Below, piece after piece: positions 46,350 to 55,300 of a DNA stretch of 64,000 nucleotides. The first letter of the stretch is position 1, and each line of letters opens with the position of its first letter. The notes beneath the pieces were generated by a model. That model was not told the DNA's origin, made no database searches, and saw only the letters and a list, made by a program, of their open reading frames with translations. Source of the DNA: Plasmodium coatneyi (taxonomy: Eukaryota; Apicomplexa; Aconoidasida; Haemosporida; Plasmodiidae); NCBI RefSeq assembly GCF_001680005.1, contig NC_033567.1:2790001-2854000 (forward strand), given 5' to 3'. The translations under genes were made by a program, and so were the position numbers.

Positions 46350-46560
46350 GGAGGGATTCAATTCATCCCCCTCCTTATTTTGTTATTGTAGCACATTCGT
46401 TCCTACTTCTTCGTCCTAATTACATATATGTAATGATTTAATACATGCATGATGTTCCATTATCATTTGTTTAAGAAAATTGAAGCAATATGTATTATTG
46501 AAATGGAGTGAATAAGAAGTTCCATTTGTGTTCCTGTGTAATCACCTTGGAACAGAGAAT
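46350..46560 (+). promoter_or_regulatory. Putative KIR upstream region (second KIR gene)
   Basis: Starts ggagggattcaattcatccc then ccttattttgttattgtag, and continues through tgttccattatcatttgttt. It resembles the block before KIR copy 1 and lies about 105-315 bp before the predicted start. Function is inferred from conservation of position only. Confidence 0.4.
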
Positions 46561-46664
46561 ACATATACATCTACATAAATATTCTTCATAAATGTTCTTC
46601 ATAAATATATGAAGAAAATTTTTGACATAAGTGTACTATATACCAAGAATGAGCAGTGGCCACA

Positions 46665-48143
46665 ATGACGAAACCGCTGGGAGTATGTTTTTTCTATTCA
46701 AATATAGATAACTATATGTAGTATAGCTGTAGTATTTCATACATAATATATGAGGTAAAGAGAGCAGAGCATATTAGGCTATATACTTACATGTTCCATT
46801 TTTCCAATTACTTATTTATAGGATGCACATTTGAATTTATTCCCTTCAAGGGGGGAATTATATAAAAAATTACAGAAGAAAGGGGTTACAACTAGTTGTG
46901 TTGATCAGGATAAGATGAAAAAGGCTGAGAACCAAATAGGAGTTTATCTTAAACCGGGGAATCATGCTAATGACATAGTAAAAGCCTGGTGTAATATACA
47001 CGGAACAGGAAGAGTTAATAAGTCTGATCATGAACTTTGTTATATTTTTCACTATTGGTTAGGAGATATATTACTGAAGCAGTTAACAACTGCCAGTTCT
47101 TTCTCAAGTGCTATGGAAGCAATTTACAAGGAATTAGGAGGATTAATTCATGGGAGTAAGTGTTTAAGGATGTGCAGGGATGTTGACGAAAACTCTTTCA
47201 GCAGCTGGAAGAAAATGTTTGATTTTACTGAAGATTACTTATATATTGAACAATATACATATGGACCTAATATATCCTGTGATAATGAATATTACGCTTA
47301 TCTGGAAGGTGTGCGTGAAGCTTATGAAAAAGTACATGCAGTTTGTGGTAATGATACTACTAGTACTTGTTGCAAAAAATTTCAGGCAGTTTTTCAAAAA
47401 TACGATCCTGAGGACAAACTATCAAAATTAACATGCAAAGAAGTTGTTACGAACCCCGGTTCTTCTGGACCTGGCAGTACAGGACATCAGTCTCCTGGTT
47501 CCTCTGGACCAGGTAGTACTGGAACCTGGAAACCCGGATCCTCTGGACCAGGATCCACTGGAACTTGGAATCCAGGTTCTTCTGGTTCCGGTTCTACAGG
47601 AACGTGGAATCCAGGTTCTTCTGGTACAGGTTCTACAGGAACCTGGAATCCAGGTTCTTCTGGTACTGGTTCTACAGGAACTTGGAACCCCGGTTCTTCT
47701 GGTTCCGGTTCTACGGGAACCTGGAACCCAGGTTCTTCTGGTACCGGTTCTACAGGTTCCCAAGCTGGTGGAAGTGCCGTTGTTCCTGCTACTGTGTCTG
47801 GTGGACTTGCTGCAATAGGATTACCAACAATTGCCTTCCTCCTTTACAAGGTAAGTACGCTAACACCACCATCATAAAACACCTACCACCCCTAACAACC
47901 TTCCCTTCCACCCTACCACATAACAACCATAACACCCCTTTCTTTTTTTTTTTTTTTAAGTACAAACCTTTCTTCCTTAAGAAGCATAACCACTCTGCAA
48001 ATGGAAGAAGCAGAAGAGAAAGGTCCCTTAGGAAGCGATTTAATGAGTTTGATGATGACGACGACGGTTCTTCTACAGAAGGTGCCTCAACACTTGGTTC
48101 ATCAGAATATTCCATCCCATATACTTCATCATCATCCAGATGA
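46665..48143 (+). CDS. KIR (PIR superfamily) variant surface protein with thirteen-residue repeats, copy 2
   Basis: Exons 46665-46682 (MTKPLG), 46822-47850 and 47961-48143 join in phase 0, giving 409 aa. Exon 2 begins DAHLNLFPSRGELYKKL and has the PIR cysteine pattern (SCVDQDK, AWCNIHG, LCYIFHYWLGD, CLRMCRD, SCDNEYYAYL, VCGND, CCKKFQAVF). Next come eight tandem copies of a 13-residue unit PGSSGxGSTGTWN (47455-47768) and a membrane helix ATVSGGLAAIGLPTIAFLLYK. Exon 3 gives a basic then acidic tail (RSRRERSLRKRFNEFDDDDD) ending in serines. The repeat stalk is unusual among PIR proteins known to me and reappears in the SICAvar gene of this window. Intron 2 is C-rich, and G-rich satellite starts right after the stop codon. 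An alternative upstream ATG at 46649 would be out of phase with exon 2. Confidence 0.9.
47455..47768 (+). repeat. 39-bp coding repeat in KIR copy 2
   Basis: Eight in-frame units encode PGSSG[P/S/T]GSTG followed by TW[N/K] or a variant. At DNA level the core is ccaggttcttctggtnc-cggttctac-aggaacntgg. Confidence 0.95.
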
Positions 48144-49158
48144 TGATAGAAGATGGTAGGTGTGTTGTTAGGTGGGTGGTAGGTGGGTTGTTAGGGTGGT
48201 GGTGGGTGGGTTGTTAGGTAGTAGAATGGAAGGAAGGTTGTGTTACGGGTGGTTGGTGGAGGGAAGGTTCATAGGGGTGTTTGGTGGAAGTATGGTTGTT
48301 AAGGGTGGAAGGAATGGTGTTAGGGGTGCAAGGAACGGTGATTTTTAGGGGTGGTTCGTGGAAGGAAGGGGTGTGAAGGAAAGAGAGTGAAGGAAAGGAA
48401 GTGAAATTAAGGGAGTGAAGGCATGAGGGTGAAGGAAGGGGTGTGAGGGGGAGTGAAGGGGATGTGAGGAGGGTGGTGAGTGTGGAAGAAAGGTGTGTAG
48501 AATGAAAGGAGGAGTGAAGGAAAAAGGAGTGAAGGGAAGAGAAGGAAATAAAAGGAGTAATGGAAAGGGAGTGTAAGATTTAGGATTAGGGATGTAAGGG
48601 TGGGAGGGAGTGAGTGTTATTGTGGAGAGAAGTGTGTTAGGGTGTGGGAATAGGGGGTGGAAGCAAGGTGTGTGGGGGGTGTTACATTTTTTTTTTTCTT
48701 CGCTCTCTCTCTCTCTCTCTCTTTGTAGAAAAAAAAAGAATACGAACCACCTTCATTCCTACTTCTTTGAACTTAAAATGTTAGAGCAATATAAAATGTG
48801 GAATTAAGAAATGATCTACTTTTTTTTTTTTTTTTTACATTATTCTAAATTAATATATATACTCCTGTATGTGTATATTATTATACATTCTAATTTTTAA
48901 ATTTAAAAAACTTTAAAAATAAAAAGTTTAAATAAAAAAAGTTTAAATAAAAAAACTTTTAAATGTAAAAAGCTTACACTTTCAGCACACACACCTACAA
49001 TAAAAACAATAAAAAGCAGTATATATATATCTCACACAGAACACATTGATTGAATTTAACACATTCCGTATTCATACTGAAGAAGCAAGAATAAGCATAT
49101 AATCTATATAAATACGTAAAGAAAGAAGAAAAAAAAAAAAGAAAAAAGAAGAAGCACA
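48144..49158. other. G-rich satellite and 5' region of two-TM gene copy 2
   Basis: 48150-48690 is G-rich (GGTAGGTGGGTTGTTAGGGT, GTGAAGGAA units) and is the reverse-complement partner of 43690-44750. A (CT)n run lies at 48703-48723. 48740-49158 is AT-rich and matches 43250-43640 in reverse. The open frame at 48610-48807 is not credible as a gene. Confidence 0.7.
48150..48690. repeat. G-rich satellite (right partner of the inverted pair)
   Basis: The plus strand is nearly free of C and carries GTGGGTGGTAGGTGGGTTGT, AGGGTGGTGGTGGGTGGGTT and many GTGAAGGAA words. It begins seven bases after the KIR copy 2 stop codon. Confidence 0.88.
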
Positions 49159-50130
49159 ATGTTCTCCGCAAAATTCCTCTTATTCACTTTAATACTTTAT
49201 TCCTCGTGGGCACAACATTCCAGCCACCACCATGTAAGATAAGAACTATTTAATTTTTTAAAATGTGCACATACATTTATTATTATGATTATGAATGAAC
49301 ATTTTTTCACTCCATTTTTGCACTAAAAATATAAAGATAGAAAAGAAAAATTTTTTTTTTTTTTGTTTCTTTTTGTTGAGTGAAGGGTGGCTTAGGAGGA
49401 AGGAGGAAGGGGGGTAAAGGGGGGAAGGGAAAACCTTCCCTTCCCCCCCCTTCCTTCCTTTAATTTTGTACAATAATACATATGCACTCTAAGGAAATTA
49501 TAAGCACACTCCATCCTTCCACCCTTCCTTTTTCTTTTTTTTATTTTTTAGGTGCGTGCTTTAAGCACATCATCATATGGTGGAACAACAGGAAGCAGCC
49601 ACTATGATTCGTCAGATTCAAGCAGTGCAAGTAGTGCAGGGTCATCGGTGACGAGCGAATCTAGTACAAAAACGCATGTACGAAGTCAATTCTATAGTGG
49701 AAGTAATGATGACCCCACTAAAGGCACCACCCTAAATGGACCATATGAAGGAAGGAATAAAGGAAATAAAAAAAATACCACCTTAAAGGACAAATGTCGA
49801 ACAATTTGTAAAAATTTTTTTCATGATTGTCGTCGAGGAATGAAACATAGAACCTTACTACTACTTACATTGGGTGTTGCAGTTCTTTGCTTATGGCTTC
49901 TGTGCTATGCGAGCACAGGTATGGGTGTTACACGTTGTACGGATGCGATGGAAGGGTGGGCAAGGACGATTTGTAATTGGGTTGAAAAATATTCACCAGC
50001 CGTAGTAACGGTATATGCATTGCCCACAGTTATAGCACTCCTTATGATGGGTGCATTAGTAGCATTTTATTATTACCGAGCTCGAAAAAAATACATCCAA
50101 CGTTCCAAATACAAAAGACACAAATTATAA
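49159..50130 (+). CDS. Signal-peptide/two-TM island protein, copy 2 (2 exons)
   Basis: Exon 1 (49159-49233) encodes the signal peptide MFSAKFLLFTLILYSSWAQ and a short HSSHHH end. Exon 2 (49552-50130) follows in phase 0 after a TTTTTAG acceptor, total 217 aa. The layout equals copy 1: a Ser/Gly/Thr-rich stretch starting VRALSTSSYGG, a basic NTTLKDKCRTICKN segment, helix HRTLLLLTLGVAVLCLWLL, a loop with Cys and Trp, and a second helix running into AFYYYRARKKYIQRSKYKRH. The last 22 residues are identical to copy 1 while the loop differs, a pattern of a conserved frame with a variable face. RALST after the intron looks like a PEXEL motif lacking the final acidic or Gln residue. It is most likely secreted or exported into the host cell; function unknown. 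Confidence 0.82.
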
Positions 50131-50583
50131 ATACAAATACAAACCATAATCAAAAATTACAAATTATAAGTTGTAATGCAACTTATAAATTATAAGTGTG
50201 GAAAAGTGGCAATTTTTCATTTTTTTTTTTAAACTTCTTTATAAAGCAAAAAAAGTTCTTACTCCATATAGTATGTCACTTTTAGACAGAATAAAAGTGG
50301 AGGTTACAGACACACTTTTTAAAGGGGGGGGGAGCACTTTCCATGCTAAGCACTCTCATACTAAATATTTATGCTAAGCACATTTCATGCTTAGCATGGA
50401 ATGTGTAAATTTGTGAAAAGTGTAATTCATGGAAAGTGTGATTCATGTGAAAAATTGAAATTATACATTATAAAATAATTAAAATTTTTTATATTTGTTT
50501 CCTTCATTTGCATAACTACTGCGATAATTCGCCTATGGTTGCAAGTCAGTATAGTTACGCCTGGGAAGAAAAAAACATTTTAT

Positions 50584-50880
50584 CTAGGGATGGTAACCAA
50601 CATTCCTGCGTTGCTTCTGCTGTTGTCGCTGTCTATTCCTACTATTCGTCCCTCTGACCGAATGAGCAGTATATAAAGAAAAAGAATCGTCCGCTCCTGT
50701 TGTTGTTGACGAGTTTTTTGAACGAATTGTTGAGGAGTCCTTTATTGTGGATGTGTCCGCTGTTGTTGTATATAATGTGGAAACATCGTCCGTTAACGTA
50801 TTAAAGTGCCGCCTGGACGCTCTTTTCTTCCCACTGTTCCCATGGTTGTTGTTGTTCTTCTTTTTTTTCTTCCTCTTCTG
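50584..50880 (-). pseudogene. Orphan KIR last exon (cytoplasmic tail only)
   Basis: On the minus strand a frame reads NNNNHGNSGKKRASRRHFNT, continues through a Ser/Thr/Asp-rich stretch with DDSFSLYTAHSVRGTNSRNR, and ends RRNVGYHP at a TAG (50586-50584). This matches the tail of KIR copy 1 (DDSFSLYTAPSIRGRNSRNS ... RNVGYHP). A CAG acceptor-like site lies near 50887, but above it there is only purine-rich repeat and no KIR exon 2. So the rest of the gene is missing and this is a remnant carried with the inverted duplication. Confidence 0.8.
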
Positions 50881-51088
50881 CTCCTGTTAGCGGTCCTGCC
50901 TCCTCCTCCTCCAAAGGAGAGGGTGTTGTTGTTGTTCCTCCTTATCCAAGAAGGTAGAAAATTGTACGGAACGAAGGGGTGGAAAGGAAAAGGGTTAAAA
51001 AGAAGGAAAGTAGGTCTCCAAGGAGGAGGAAGGAGGTCTAGGGGAAGGAAAAAGAAAGGTTTAAGGTGTAAGGAGAAGGAAGATTTAA

Positions 51089-51321
51089 GGGAATAAAGAA
51101 GGAAGTTTTAAGGGAATAAAGAAGGAAGTTTTAAGGGAATAAAGAAGGAAGTTTTAAGGGAATAAAGAAGGAAGTTTTAAGGGAATAAAGAAGGAAGTTT
51201 TAAGGGAATAAAGAAGGAAGTTTTAAGGGAATAAAGAAGGAAGTTTTAAGGGAATAAAGAAGGAAGTTTTAAGGGAATAAAGAAGGAAGTTTTAAGGGAA
51301 TAAAGAAGGAAGTTTTAAGGG
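51089..51321. repeat. 23-bp tandem repeat, about 10 copies
   Basis: The unit GGGAATAAAGAAGGAAGTTTTAA recurs about ten times with near-perfect identity, then decays into GGGAAAAAAAG-type purine sequence. Confidence 0.95.
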
Positions 51322-52320
51322 AAAAAAAGAAAAGGAGAAGGTTTAGGGTGAAAAAAAAAGAAAAAAGGTAGGTTTAGGGGGAGGAAAAAAGAAAAAAGGA
51401 AGGTTTAGATAAAAAAAAAAAGTTTTAAGGAATAAAAGGAGAAAAGGTGTAAAAAAAAGTAAGGTTTAAGGTGTAAAGAAGGAAGATAAAAAGACTGAAA
51501 AGAAGGAAGATAAAAAGACTGAAAAGAAGGAAGATAAGAAGGCGGAAAAGAAGGAAGATAAGGAGGCGGAAAAGAAGGAAGAAAAGAAGGAAAGAAGAAA
51601 AAAAAGGAGGAAGGAAGGAAAAAAACGAGGGAGGAAAGAAAAAAAAAGGAAAAATAAATTAGTATTAGAGGAAAAAAAAAAAAGGAAGTGGAGCCAAAAA
51701 AGAAGGTAAAAAACAAAACCAAGAAGAAAAGAACAAAGGAACCTAATTCCTTTCCTTCTTCCTTCTTTCTTCTTTAGAAAGAATGTAGTGCATAAAGGAA
51801 AATGCAAAAAAAAGAGGGAGTACATAGGTAGAATGTATACGAAAAGGAAGGAGGCAATGGTTGTGTTTTTTTTCTCTTTTTCTTTTTTTCTTCGGGAAGT
51901 GCAATGCATAAAGGAAGGAAAAGGGAAAATTGTTTTCTTTTTCAAAGGAAAAGAAGGAAATAAAAAAAAAAAAAAAAAAAAGGAAAATACCTTTTCCGCA
52001 AAAAGAAAAAAAAAAATGAAAAAAGAAAAAAAAAATTAATATTAGAAGAAAAGAACAAGGAAAAAAAAAAGAATAGAGTATTACAGGGCAAAAGAAAAGG
52101 GAGGAAGATAGGAAAAGGCGCATGCGCAGAATTTTTCTTTTTTTTTTTGTTCACAGATATAAAAACAAAGTAAGGAAGAAGGAATAACTGTGGACAGGGA
52201 AGAAAGAATGTTAAAAGGAAGAACAAGAAAAATCTTCCCTTGACGAGTTCATGCAGTTCTTATTAATATATAATATTTTAATATAACAATGAATCATATA
52301 ATAATGAAGAGAGGACCACC

Positions 52321-55300
52321 ATGGAGTATAAGTACTTTGCAGAATTCCTGGTGGAGTGGTTGAAAGTGAAAGGCTACAGTTCCATAGGGGAATATGTAAT
52401 ATTCTTTCACTCTAAAGGAACAATTATTGCTATATGTAAATGGTATTTTTTATTAAATTATATAAAAGAATAAGTGTGAGTAGGTTGCGTGTACATAGGA
52501 GTATGTTGTCTGTTTTTGTTTTTTTGTAGCATAAAATATGGGACGATATTAGAGAAATATTCGATGGGATTATGTATCAGGCTTGGTTAGGTCCTCCGGA
52601 AATTAATCAACTATGTAGTGGAGATGTAGACGGCAAAACAGGTAATTTCACTACCGAAGACAAGGAGTTGTGCAAAGCCATGGTAAGAGTGTTGTTGTAC
52701 ATTAATGGAATAAGAATAGCAGAGTATCATAAGATAGAAGGAATAAAAAGTAAGGAAGGGCACGAGAAGATTGACTCCTATTTTAGATGTATAGTTGGTC
52801 GAATAATTATGATAAAATGGTTGGGGGGTCACTGCAGGAGGAAAAAAGTTGCAGGAACTGTGTTAGAAGCAACAAAGGCTTTCGGAGCTTTCAGTAATAT
52901 AGAGGAAGTCCATAGGAAATGTGAAGGATTAAATTTTAAGAATATGAGTATTGGAGGAAAATTTCTTTGGCAGCAAATAGAAAAATGGGCACAGGAAAAG
53001 AAACAAGATAAAAAAAGTACTTATGTGAGAAATGGTATAGTTAATCTGGAGACCAGGAAAAATAAGGGGACGAAATGTACCAAACCGGGGAGGGGGCAAA
53101 AGGCAGAACCTTCCCATACAACCGAGGATGAGGAAAATTTGAAGAAAGTATTTGGCGTTAGTAAAGATGAGTTAGACCAATTAGTTAAGGATACAGATAA
53201 GTGGGATAACAAGGATTTGGAGGAAGTTTTAACAGTAATAAAGGAAAATGAAAAGAGAGGGGAGGATTTCTTAGCAAAGCAGGCGTGGGACTCCTTGGGG
53301 AAATTGTATCAAAGGAAAATGCAAGGGAAGCAGAGTATATCTCAGAGTGGGAGTCCGACCATTCATAGCAGGAGTGACCCAAGTGCAGGGGATGATGTTG
53401 CACTATTACCACCTCAGCTCCAATCCCAAACACCAGGACCTGTAACCCATTCTAACAATCAAGTTACTGCTATACCAGCACCTGATTCATGCCCCACTAA
53501 ACCAAGTAAAGAAATAGAACAGAAAAGAACAAAACTAAGAGAAGCATGGTATGCAAAGAAGAAAGAGTGGACGTCGAATGGACAATTAGACCAGGTAAGG
53601 AAGGCAAATTTCGTCTGCAGTGTTATTATTATTTTTTAAAGAAAAAAGAAGAAAACGTGTAAAGAAGGAAGGTTTAAGGAAGAAAAAAAGTAGAAAGAAG
53701 TTGTAAGGAAGAAAGGTTTAAGGGAGTAAAAAAGGAAGATTTAAAAAGAAAAAGAACAAAAGGAAAGAAAAGGGAGAAAAAAAAAAGAATAAGGCCGAAC
53801 ACATATGATTATATATTCAAAGGAGAAGAAAAAAGAATTACGTCCAAGCATGCACCAATATATACTAATAATATAATTTTTAAAATAAAAACGTTAAAAC
53901 AAAAAAAGAGAAGAATCAATTAAAATAGAGGAATAGAAAAAAAAAAAAAAAAAAAAGCGTGGGGATGATTTAGGGTTTCAGGGCTCAGGATGTAGGAACA
54001 TAGGTGTATGGTTAGGGGTGTTAGAATGAGGGGGGGTTAGGAGGAAGGGTTTAGGCTTCAGGGTTCAGGTTTTTGGGTTGAGTGTTTAATGTTCAGGGTT
54101 CAGGGTTCAGGATTTAGGGTTTAGGGTAGTAAGTAACAGGTTCCATGTTCATATTCAGGCTTTTGATTTGAGGGTTCAGGGTTTTTCCTTTAAGAGTGAG
54201 GATCAGGTTGTGAGAGTAGGATGAAGGATATAGGATGTGCGTTTTTGGTTTTAGGGTTCAGGATTTAAGGTATAGGAAGTCGGATTTCGGGTTTAGGTTT
54301 TGGGGTAAGGGTATAAGTAGTTGGATTTCTGGTTTAGAGTTAGGATTTCAGGATGTATGAATGGGGATGGGGGTTTAGGAGGGGGATGAGGGTTTAGGAA
54401 TGCGGATCAGAGTTTAGGATTTTGGTTTCATGTTGTAGGAGTAGGTTTTCGGCTTTAGAGTTGAGGATTAAAAATATAGGAATTCGGATTTCTGGTTTAG
54501 GATTTATGGTTTAGGATTTTAGGCTTCAGGGTGTTAGAATCGGATTTCGGGTTTAGGATTCAGTGTGTAAAGGTATAGTGAATGTGGATTTTGTGTTTAG
54601 GAAGAGCGATATGGCCTTGTGTTTAAAAGAGTAAAGGGTTTTTGAAAGGGATAAAGTCGTAGCGGTCAGGAGGTTACCTCCTATTAATTAAAAGAGGCAC
54701 TTGTACCTTTGGGGAAAAGAACCCCTCGAATTTCGTCTCGCGCAAGACAGGCCAACCGGAACAAGGGAGGGAAGGAAACCGGAAGCTGGGTGAACCGGAC
54801 AAGGGGCAACCGAACAGGGGGCAATTGAACAGGGGAAAACCGGACAAGGGGTCCAACCGAACAAGGGGGAAATGGACAAGGGGGGGAAGGAAACCGGACA
54901 AGGGGGGTGAACCGGTAAAGGGGGACAATCGGACAAGGGAGACAAGCTGAGCAGGGGGACAACCGGACAGGGGGGATGAACCAGACAACGGGAGAAGGAA
55001 ACCGGACAAGGGGGAACTAGATAAGGGGAAAGTAGACAAGGGGGAACTGGACATGGGGGAACTGGATAAGGGGGAACTGGACGAGGGGGAGCTGGATAGG
55101 GTGCATCCAAAAAAAAAAAGAAAGAAAAAGAAGAGAAGGAAGGAGGAAAAGAAGAAAATGAAAAAAAAAGAAAAAAAGAAAAGAATCAATTAAGGGAATA
55201 TGTAAGAAGAATGAAAAGGAAGAAGGAATTACGAATATTTGAAGATGGATAAATCTATGGGACTGCTCTCTTTTTCCTCTCAGGAAGGAATGAATAGGGA

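Larger units (their letters stand above)
43248..46664. other. Repeat-rich intergenic region between two-TM gene copy 1 and KIR copy 2
   Basis: No intact gene in 3.4 kb. 43250-43660 is the AT-rich 5' region of the two-TM gene and matches the 5' region of copy 2 in reverse. 43690-44750 is a C-rich satellite, listed separately. 44875-44985 has a short PIR-like open stretch (IYKELKEKNAVPPPLG) that may be a relic. 45.1-46.3 kb is AT-rich without coding signal. 46350-46560 resembles the KIR upstream block. Confidence 0.6.
50131..52320. other. Spacer with orphan KIR exon and purine-rich repeats, upstream of SICAvar
   Basis: 50150-50585 is the reversed copy of the 41819-42251 spacer. 50584-50880 is an orphan KIR last exon on the minus strand. 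50960-52200 is purine-rich, with the 23-bp array and a 24-bp GAAGGAAGATAAAAAGACTGAAAA array (51475-51600) that would read KKEDKKTE on the plus strand. 52240-52320 is the AT-rich leader of the SICAvar gene. No other gene seen. Confidence 0.65.
53595..55283. other. Large SICAvar intron 2, repeat-filled
   Basis: GT at 53595 and TTCCTCTCAG at 55274-55283. In order it holds a purine-rich stretch (53640-53960), degenerate telomere-like heptamers (53960-54600), ACCGGACAAGGGG-type repeats (54730-55100) and an A/G-rich end. Minus-strand open frames here are side effects of the repeats. Confidence 0.75.

Noticed and set aside
46649..46682. Alternative KIR copy 2 start at ATG 46649
   Set aside because: It leaves one base of phase, which does not fit exon 2; the ATG at 46665 gives phase 0 as in KIR copy 1.
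47428..47818. Open frames on both strands over the KIR copy 2 repeat
   Set aside because: The 39-bp repeat is open in several frames because it has no stop words; only the PGSSG frame continues into the KIR body and membrane helix.
51405..52226. Several minus-strand frames of 94-159 aa
   Set aside because: Antisense of the purine-rich repeats, giving poly-F/L/S; no start context and no protein character.
54674..55189. 171-aa minus-strand frame rich in Pro and Ser
   Set aside because: It is the antisense of the ACCGGACAAGGGG repeat inside SICAvar intron 2.
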